From Clostridiales bacterium (GTDB lineage: Bacteria; Bacillota; Clostridia; Christensenellales; QALW01): a stretch of DNA of 7,861 nucleotides. Both the position numbers and the translations under genes were made by a program. Positions 1-4,449 of the stretch are shown here, piece after piece. The stretch is taken from assembly GCA_018376855.1 (NCBI GenBank), contig JAHAAN010000088.1, forward strand, positions 1 through 7,861, in the 5' to 3' direction. Position 1 is the first letter of the stretch. Every line of letters begins with the position of its first letter. The notes beneath the pieces were generated by a model that saw nothing but the letters and a program-made list of their open reading frames with translations, did no database searches and was not told the DNA's origin.

Positions 1-100
1 CAGGACACCGCCAGCCACAATGAGAAAACGAAGATGATGGTGGCCCATGTGGACCGGTTCGACACCATTATCGTCCGGTCGGAGTTCGAGGCCCTGGACA
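1..100 (+). pseudogene. uvrC: UvrC GIY-YIG domain fragment (partial at both ends)
   Basis: Frame 1 of the first ~100 bases reads as a coherent piece of protein, beginning QDTASHNEKTKMMVAHVD and ending in a SEFEAL motif. This resembles the N-terminal GIY-YIG nuclease domain of UvrC, the incision subunit of nucleotide excision repair, around the segment between the 'SYFQ' strand and the 'EALVLENSLIK' helix. After SEFEAL the similarity stops, and a TAG follows at 124-126 in that frame. Its base composition is 58 % GC (58 of 100 counted), against 41 % for bases 101-200. The opposite strand belongs to the mannosidase ORF from about base 100 onward, so the two genes are fused head-on. I infer an assembly chimera or a recombination scar, not a working gene. 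UvrC is recognised from memory of the family, not from a search. Confidence 0.6.
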
Positions 101-1997
101 TCTCAGCATCCTGTTCTTTACTGTAGACCAAATATGCAGTCGGCTCATGCACCAATTCTTTACCGTTTACCTTGTCCGTTAAAGAAATCAGCTGCATGGT
201 TTGTTCATCAAACACAGCCTTCAGTTTGCTATTTTCCAAAATATTAGGCTGTATCGTTTCTTTCTTAAAGAAAGGATCAGCGCTCTTAATGCCAACGCTG
301 CCGCCATCTCCGTCGCGCATGATAATGGTTTCGTAGCCCATCGGCGGAATCGTAACCTGCACAAAAAGCTTAAACTGATTCTCCCAAAACGGATGAGGAC
401 AAGGCCATGTAGTGGAATGCTCCAGCTTTGTGCCGTCGCTCGCATATACCTGCAAATTTGAAACATCATACGGCCATGCCCACACATTGAGCTGCTGAAC
501 ACCCGTTTTAGGCCGATTCGTTGTATTAAATAAATGGTAAATACGAACACGCCCGCTGCCCCGTTCCGCCATACTGACCCCATAGGTGTTAATCCTCGTT
601 CCCGGCGCGGCTCCCACCGAAAACAGCTCTTCATCTGGATACAGCTCAATATCAGAGGTATCAATCTTTTCCTCTATGCACCGCATCGCATTTTGCGCCG
701 CTGTATTTGCATATGCCGCCGCTTCCTGAAAGCGCCCCATGGCATGCTCTCTTGTATCAATAACACACGAACCGGGTAAAATGTCATGAAACTGATTAAA
801 CAAAATACGTTCCCATGCATCCTTCAGCTTTTGTGCCGGATATGCTTCGCTTCCCACGGCACGCGAAAGCGCGCAAAGCGCATCGGCATCATGCATACGC
901 TGCTCACCGATCCTGTTTGCCATTTTAATACGGCTCTGAGAAGTATAGCAGCCCTGAAAAATATAATTCATCTCATGATCCAGTACCGGAATCCGATCCC
1001 CGTATTCCGCTTCCATCGTTTCAAAAAAGCTGCGGAGCGTTCCAAAAACAATGGTTGGAGCAAGCGGCCAAGTATTATATTCCGTAAGACGCAGAATGTC
1101 CCGTCTGGAAGGACCGCCGCCGTGGTCGCCCACACCATAAAGCCGCAAGGCACGTTTAAAGCCCGTATGGCTGCAGATGTCAAGCGCGTCGGTAAAAATA
1201 CCCGGACTTACAAGCGAAAGATAAAAGAACGGATCTTCATACGCCAAAACGCTTTTTCCCGAAGGCGCCTGATAACGAAATAAGTTTTCCTGCGTTGCAT
1301 ATCCCCGTGAAAAGTACATATATTTCACGCCGCCGGCACGTAAAAGCTCAGGCAAATTGATATGATGCCCAAAGGTATCCGGCTCAAAGTCAATCACCAG
1401 TTCATCCTCCGGAATGCCGAAGGTCTGCTTCATATAATTCTTGGTATAAAGGATATGACGGCAAACACTTTCAGCAGAAGGCATGTTTTGATCTGCCTCC
1501 ACCCACGAAGACGCCGTAACCTCCCAGCGCCCCTCGCGGATCCTCTGCGCAATTTCATCCAGCATCCACGGCGCATACTCCTCAATAATCTTATAAGTAG
1601 AAGCCTGCGACTGCGAAAAAATAAACTGCGGAAACTCACGGATCAAATCAAGCATAGTGCGAAATGTATCCACTACTGTCGATACCGTTTCGCTGAAATC
1701 CCACTGCCAGTTCATATCAATATGCGCATGAGAAACCATATGAATCGTGTAAGACTTCGCCCATACGCTAAGCGGCTTCAGCTCCTCTTCACAACGGAAA
1801 CAGTCCTCCTTTGTGAGCGCTCCGTTTTCTTTATATGCACGGTATAATTCCTCTACGCTCTGCATGAATAAAGCATCCGGTTCTTTCTTCTCCACAACAT
1901 ATAGCTTTTGAAGATAAGACATCTGCGAAAGAATACGCTCGCACCATTTACCGCTTTGATGCGCACGCATTTCACGCAACTGATCATGACAATTCAT
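3..1997 (-). CDS. GH38 alpha-mannosidase, 3' end missing (chimeric tail)
   Basis: Family 38 retaining alpha-mannosidase, which removes alpha-linked mannose from oligosaccharides. No signal peptide is seen, so it is probably cytoplasmic. The ATG at 1997 has an AAAGGAGG site 5 nt upstream. The GH38 N-terminal domain starts near residue 83. Visible zinc-site residues are H90/H92/D94 (SHAHID), the EPDTFGH motif with nucleophile D207, and GDHGGG with H292. The mid domain carries FHDILPGS at 404-410, and the C-terminal beta region begins near residue 480. Bacterial homologues usually run to about 1000 residues, but authentic-looking sequence ends near residue 632 (base ~102). The last ~32 codons (3-100) stay open but are the antisense of a UvrC-like fragment, so the real C-terminal third is absent. 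It is transcribed alone from the promoter at 2041-2069. Family assignment is very sure; the exact substrate linkage is not. Confidence 0.93.
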   Translation of the reverse strand, partial: MNCHDQLREMRAHQSGKWCERILSQMSYLQKLYVVEKKEPDALFMQSVEELYRAYKENGALTKEDCFRCEEELKPLSVWAKSYTIHMVSHAHIDMNWQWDFSETVSTVVDTFRTMLDLIREFPQFIFSQSQASTYKIIEEYAPWMLDEIAQRIREGRWEVTASSWVEADQNMPSAESVCRHILYTKNYMKQTFGIPEDELVIDFEPDTFGHHINLPELLRAGGVKYMYFSRGYATQENLFRYQAPSGKSVLAYEDPFFYLSLVSPGIFTDALDICSHTGFKRALRLYGVGDHGGGPSRRDILRLTEYNTWPLAPTIVFGTLRSFFETMEAEYGDRIPVLDHEMNYIFQGCYTSQSRIKMANRIGEQRMHDADALCALSRAVGSEAYPAQKLKDAWERILFNQFHDILPGSCVIDTREHAMGRFQEAAAYANTAAQNAMRCIEEKIDTSDIELYPDEELFSVGAAPGTRINTYGVSMAERGSGRVRIYHLFNTTNRPKTGVQQLNVWAWPYDVSNLQVYASDGTKLEHSTTWPCPHPFWENQFKLFVQVTIPPMGYETIIMRDGDGGSVGIKSADPFFKKETIQPNILENSKLKAVFDEQTMQLISLTDKVNGKELVHEPTAYLVYSKEQDAEMSRASNSDRTIMVSNRSTWATIIFVFSLWLAVS

Positions 1998-2002
1998 AGT
2001 AA

Positions 2003-2010
2003 CCTCCTTT
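2003..2010 (-). promoter_or_regulatory. Strong RBS of the GH38 gene
   Basis: On the minus strand AAAGGAGG lies 5 nt before the ATG at 1997, a near-perfect anti-16S complement. It fixes the start codon of the mannosidase. Confidence 0.85.
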
Positions 2011-2027
2011 AGTAAATTCATTTTACT
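2011..2027. promoter_or_regulatory. Inverted repeat, possible operator of the GH38 gene
   Basis: AGTAAA (2011-2016) and TTTACT (2022-2027) form a perfect 6-bp inverted repeat with a 5-bp centre. It lies between the predicted transcription start (about 2034) and the ribosome binding site of the mannosidase gene. This is a typical place for a sugar-responsive repressor operator, but the regulator is unknown and AT-rich 6-bp arms can arise by chance. Confidence 0.3.
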
Positions 2028-2040
2028 TAATTGTGCTATT

Positions 2041-2069
2041 ATGATACCTCATTGCTGCGGTAAAGTCAA
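2041..2069 (-). promoter_or_regulatory. SigA-type promoter of the GH38 gene
   Basis: Reading the minus strand, TTGACT (2064-2069) is separated by exactly 17 bp from TATCAT (2041-2046). Transcription would start near 2034 and give a 5' leader of about 37 nt before the ATG at 1997. Confidence 0.7.
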
Positions 2070-2168
2070 TAGTAAAAAGAAAAAAATTATATAATATCCT
2101 ACACGATTTCTGCTTTTGCACATTTCACACAGCAAACCGAAAATTTCACAACAATTTTGTTTTAACAT

Positions 2169-2196
2169 AAAAAAACGCCGGAGAACCGGCGTTTTT
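2169..2196 (-). terminator. Intrinsic terminator of the Cys-rich miniprotein gene
   Basis: A perfect 11-bp stem (2171-2181 with 2186-2196, core CGCCGG/CCGGCG) has a 4-nt loop. On the minus strand it is followed by seven T (2169-2175 as A), a strong rho-independent terminator 45 bp after the stop at 2241. The + strand also has five T, so it could work in both directions, but no + gene ends here. Bases 2070-2168 hold nothing else I can recognise. Confidence 0.85.
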
Positions 2197-2240
2197 ACAT
2201 TGCACATCAAAGAGTTGCCTCTCAGAAGTTCTTTTGGTAA

Positions 2241-2432
2241 TCAGCAGCAAGATGAAATCGGCTCATTGCAGCACTTTGTATCTCTTCCGCAGCCGCAAAG
2301 CAGCAAAAGAAGAATAATCCAAATGCAGCTATCGTCACCGCCGTCACAGCCACAGCAGAAAATGAGAATCAGAATCAGCCAAATGAAATTATCATCGCTG
2401 CCACAGCCACAGGAACCACGTCTTCCAAACAT
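2241..2432 (-). CDS. Small Cys-rich protein with a tandem CGC/hydrophobic repeat
   Basis: A 63-residue protein of unknown function. The start at 2432 (MFGRRG) is chosen because AAGGAGG sits 8 nt upstream; an in-frame ATG at 2468 lacks such a site. It has 12 cysteines (19 %). Two similar units follow each other: C8-G-C10, acidic DD, then IWLILILIF to C26; and C27-G-C29, DD, then IWIILLLLL to C46. A third CGC begins at C46. The C-terminus has CC pairs at 54-55 and 62-63. Each hydrophobic run is only ~10-11 residues, short for one transmembrane helix. Small Cys/Gly proteins with Ile/Leu runs are common in Clostridia as hypotheticals. Metal binding, membrane association or a spore-coat role are guesses only. 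The gene stands alone, with its own RBS and terminator. Confidence 0.8.
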   Translation of the reverse strand: MFGRRGSCGCGSDDNFIWLILILIFCCGCDGGDDSCIWIILLLLLCGCGRDTKCCNEPISSCC

Positions 2433-2440
2433 AATTAAGT

Positions 2441-2447
2441 CCTCCTT
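2441..2447 (-). promoter_or_regulatory. RBS deciding the miniprotein start
   Basis: AAGGAGG on the minus strand ends 8 nt before the ATG at 2432. It supports a 63-residue product in preference to the 75-residue version starting at 2468. Confidence 0.85.
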
Positions 2448-2473
2448 CTTTGATGAATTCAATAACATAATAT

Positions 2474-2502
2474 GAACGCCGCAAACAGCAAGTGCCTTCT
2501 GT
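2474..2502 (-). promoter_or_regulatory. Possible SigK-like promoter of the miniprotein gene
   Basis: On the minus strand CATATTAT fits the SigK -10 pattern CATANNNT, and an AC dinucleotide stands 17 bp upstream as the minimal -35. A good SigA -35 at the right distance is missing. The pattern is short and degenerate, so this is only a hint that the Cys-rich protein is made during sporulation. Confidence 0.2.
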
Positions 2503-2543
2503 TTTGTAAAATTATAAAAAAGAAATTCCGCCTGAGAATATGC

Positions 2544-2571
2544 TTGACAATTCAGATAAATCTGATATGAT
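2544..2571 (+). promoter_or_regulatory. SigA-type promoter of the glyQS leader
   Basis: Consensus TTGACA (2544-2549) is followed after 16 bp by TATGAT (2566-2571). Transcription should begin near 2578, about 10 nt before the first T-box stem, so the mRNA leader is about 340 nt long. Confidence 0.8.
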
Positions 2572-2578
2572 AAAGAAA

Positions 2579-2772
2579 ACCTAATATGTGTGTCGGAACA
2601 GTAGGTTCGGAAACGGCGGAAAAGCGATTCGAGAACGGTGGAAGCTCGGACAGAACGCCCGAACGGAAGGCACCGACGCCGGAATGATAAAAAGAGCGGG
2701 CTTTATGCCAATAAGGGTGGAACCACGCAAACGTTTTGCGTCCCTTTGGTGTAGATCGCTCTGTTTTGTTTT
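2579..2772 (+). promoter_or_regulatory. Glycine T-box riboswitch (GGC specifier)
   Basis: This leader senses uncharged tRNA-Gly and controls the synthetase downstream. Stem I closes with GTGTCGG (2590-2596) and CCGACGC (2673-2679). The specifier loop has the AGTA motif (2600-2603) on its 5' side and GGC followed by A (2669-2672) on its 3' side; above it GTTCGG (2605-2610) pairs with CCGAAC (2659-2664). GGC is a glycine codon, matching the gene. The distal part holds CGAG/CTCG around a GGTGGAAG loop. The T-box proper is AAGGGTGGAACCACG (2713-2727). Its antiterminator is AAGGG/CCCTT (2713-2717, 2742-2746) plus ACGCAAA/TTTGCGT (2725-2731, 2735-2741), with bulge TGGAACC to meet the tRNA NCCA end. 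I see no canonical competing terminator. The only U-rich run is 2763-2774, preceded by CGCTCT (2757-2762), which could pair with AGAGCG (2693-2698). Confidence 0.92.
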
Positions 2773-2894
2773 ATAAAGGTTAGTGCGGTTCTCGCACTAA
2801 ATATAAAAAACGGCGTGCCGCTTGCCGCAAAAGCGGAAAACGCATTATATGCCGATAAATAATAATTCTGTCTTTATTGTCTATCGACCTTTAT
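2773..2894 (+). ncRNA. Nested four-way-junction RNA fold in the glyQS leader
   Basis: These 122 nt between the T-box and the glyQS ribosome binding site fold on paper with almost no unpaired junction bases. P1 is ATAAAGGT (2773-2780) with ACCTTTAT (2887-2894), 8 perfect pairs. P2 is TAGTGCG/CGCACTA (2781-2787, 2793-2799) with a 5-nt loop. P3 is ATATAA/TTATAT (2801-2806, 2845-2850), then GCGT/ACGC (2813-2816, 2840-2843) and CCGCTT/AAGCGG (2818-2823, 2831-2836). P4 is 2853-2865 with 2874-2886, 12 of 13 positions pairable including one G-U. The 3' strand of P1 (ACCTTT) could instead pair with AAAGGGT at 2902-2908 beside the start codon, which suggests a possible translational switch. No known RNA class is recognised. 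The fold is read by eye; a small inserted element with inverted ends is an alternative. Confidence 0.45.
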
Positions 2895-2908
2895 GTGTAA
2901 GAAAGGGT

Positions 2909-2912
2909 AAGG
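2909..2912 (+). promoter_or_regulatory. RBS deciding the glyQS start
   Basis: AAGG ends 8 nt before the ATG at 2921, and a second purine-rich run, GAAAGGG, lies at 2901-2907. Together they support translation from 2921. The upstream in-frame extension to 2822 lies inside the structured leader and does not resemble GlyRS. Confidence 0.7.
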
Positions 2913-2920
2913 TAATTTTC

Positions 2921-4309
2921 ATGAGCAGCGTTACTATGGATAAAATCATTGCGCTATGTAAAAACCGAGGCTTTATTTTCCCCGGATCTGAGATTTACGG
3001 CGGTCTTGCCAACACATGGGACTATGGCCCCTTAGGCGTAGCATTAAAAAACAATGTTAAGCAAGCCTGGTGGAAAAAATTCGTGCAGGAAAGTCCTTAC
3101 AACGTAGGCGTGGACTGCGCCATTCTGATGAATCCGGAAACTTGGGTTGCTTCCGGCCATGTCGGCGGATTTTCCGATCCGTTGATGGACTGCAAGGAAT
3201 GCCGCGCGCGCTTCCGCGCCGATAAGCTTATTGACGATTACTTTGCGGAACAACACCTTGACGAGTCCTCCGACGGCTGGACTAATGAAAAAATGGAACA
3301 GTTTATTGCAGAAAACCATATCGTCTGCCCTGAATGCGGCAAAATGAACTGGACATCAATCCGCAAATTTAATCTAATGTTCAAAACCTTTCAAGGCGTT
3401 ACGGAAGACAGCGCTTCCACAGTTTACCTGCGCCCGGAAACCGCCCAAGGGATTTTCGTCAACTTCAAAAATGTGCAGCGCACTACGCGCAAAAAAGTCC
3501 CCTTCGGCATTGCGCAGATCGGAAAATCGTTCCGCAATGAGATCACACCCGGAAACTTCACCTTCCGCACCCGTGAGTTTGAACAGATGGAGCTTGAATT
3601 TTTCTGCGAACCCGGAACCGATCTTGAATGGTTTCAATATTGGCGCACCTTCTGCAAGGAATGGCTTCTCTCTCTCAACATGTGTGAAGAGCATCTGCGC
3701 CTAAGCGATCACAGCCCTGAAAAGCTCTCCCACTACTCCAAAGCGACAACGGACTTTGAATATCTCTTCCCCTTCGGTTGGGGTGAGCTTTGGGGTGTTG
3801 CCGACCGCACTGACTTCGATCTTTCCAGCCATGCCCGCCACAGCGGTGAAAGCTTTGAATACTTGGATCCGTCCACGAACGAAAAATACATTCCGTACTG
3901 CGTAGAACCCTCATTAGGCGCTGACCGTGCGACGCTTGCTTTCCTGTGCGACGCTTATGAAGAACAGGAGCTATCCGATGGAGACACACGCACCGTGCTT
4001 CATTTTCACCCTGCGCTGGCGCCGTTTAAATGCTCCGTGCTTCCGCTGCAAAAAAACAAGCTGGGCGAAAAAGCGCGCGAAATTTACGCTATGCTCAGCA
4101 AAGAGTTCATGGTGGACTACGATGAAACCGGCTCAATCGGAAAACGTTACCGTCGTGCGGATGAAGCAGGCACACCTTACTGCGTAACGGTTGATTTTGA
4201 CACATTGGAAGACAATACCGTAACAGTGCGAGACAGAGATACAATGGAACAGGTTCGGCTTCCGATCGAAAAGCTCACGGAATTCCTAAGAGAAAAAATT
4301 TCATTCTAA
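2921..4309 (+). CDS. glyQS: Glycyl-tRNA synthetase, single-chain alpha2 type
   Basis: Cytoplasmic class II synthetase that charges tRNA-Gly with glycine using ATP. The product is 462 residues, the usual length of this dimeric archaeal/eukaryotic-type enzyme found in many Firmicutes. The N-terminus has the family signature KNRGFIFPGSEIYGG. A zinc-ribbon-like pair C91/C94 and C136/C139 (CKEC, CPEC) lies in the insertion. Motif 2 is FRNE (R205) followed by RTREFEQ (R216-F220). Motif 3 is EPSLGADR (G333-R336). The C-terminal anticodon-binding domain starts near residue 360 (HPALAPFKCSVLPL) and includes GSIGKRYRRADEAGTPYCV. The gene is complete and monocistronic, preceded by a glycine T-box and the extra structured leader, so it should be induced when tRNA-Gly is uncharged. 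The gene is also called glyS in some annotations. Confidence 0.98.
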   Translation: MSSVTMDKIIALCKNRGFIFPGSEIYGGLANTWDYGPLGVALKNNVKQAWWKKFVQESPYNVGVDCAILMNPETWVASGHVGGFSDPLMDCKECRARFRADKLIDDYFAEQHLDESSDGWTNEKMEQFIAENHIVCPECGKMNWTSIRKFNLMFKTFQGVTEDSASTVYLRPETAQGIFVNFKNVQRTTRKKVPFGIAQIGKSFRNEITPGNFTFRTREFEQMELEFFCEPGTDLEWFQYWRTFCKEWLLSLNMCEEHLRLSDHSPEKLSHYSKATTDFEYLFPFGWGELWGVADRTDFDLSSHARHSGESFEYLDPSTNEKYIPYCVEPSLGADRATLAFLCDAYEEQELSDGDTRTVLHFHPALAPFKCSVLPLQKNKLGEKAREIYAMLSKEFMVDYDETGSIGKRYRRADEAGTPYCVTVDFDTLEDNTVTVRDRDTMEQVRLPIEKLTEFLREKISF

Positions 4310-4314
4310 AAAAT

Positions 4315-4352
4315 ATCAAACGGCAGGAAATAAAGCCCTGTCGTTTGATTTT
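4315..4352 (+). terminator. Intrinsic terminator of glyQS
   Basis: ATCAAACGGCAGG (4315-4327) pairs with CCTGTCGTTTGAT (4337-4349), 13 pairs including one G-U, around a 9-nt loop, then TTTTA. It starts 5 bp after the glyQS stop. The U-run is short, but the stem is strong. Confidence 0.75.
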
Positions 4353-4401
4353 ACATTATATATAATCAGCTTATATAAACCAAAAAAAGTTGCTTTAGGC
4401 C

Positions 4402-4440
4402 AAAAAGAGCCTCGCACAACTCTATGCGAGACTCTTTTTT
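4402..4440 (-). terminator. Bidirectional terminator between glyQS and the lipoprotein gene
   Basis: AAAAAGAG plus CTCGCA (4402-4416, one intervening C) pairs with TGCGAG plus CTCTTTTT (4425-4439), with one C-A mismatch and an 8-nt loop. There are T-tracts on both strands. It lies 10 bp beyond the lipoprotein stop and about 50 bp beyond the first glyQS terminator, so it can stop transcription from both convergent genes. Nothing else is visible between 4353 and 4401. Confidence 0.85.
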
Positions 4441-4449
4441 ATTTGGCGT

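Noticed and set aside
3..100. A genuine hydrophobic C-terminal tail of the mannosidase encoded by the open minus-strand frame
   Set aside because: The minus frame is open, but the opposite strand reads as a coherent UvrC-like segment, the tail does not resemble GH38, and composition changes at the same point.
221..664. Minus-strand 147-codon frame, and other frames inside 200-1850
   Set aside because: They overlap the GH38 gene in other frames, have no RBS and no protein-like composition.
2116..2475. + strand 119-codon frame opposite the Cys-rich miniprotein
   Set aside because: It runs through the terminator stem at 2171-2196 and reads as Gln/Ser/Pro repeats that mirror the Cys/Leu repeats of the other strand; the minus gene has the RBS and terminator.
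2588..2776. 62-codon frame in the glyQS leader
   Set aside because: It coincides with T-box stem I, the specifier loop and the antiterminator, whose conserved RNA motifs explain the sequence.
2780..2800. Hairpin TTAGTGCG/CGCACTAA as the T-box terminator
   Set aside because: It is followed by an A-rich run, not U, and is not complementary to the antiterminator strand; it fits better as helix P2 of the extra fold.
2773..2894. Miniature transposable element with 8-bp terminal inverted repeats
   Set aside because: No target-site duplication is visible at the flanks and no transposase is near; kept only as an alternative to a structured RNA.
2822..2920. N-terminal extension of GlyRS from an upstream in-frame ATG
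   Set aside because: The extra residues do not match the GlyRS N-terminus, the region forms the structured leader, and the RBS points to 2921.
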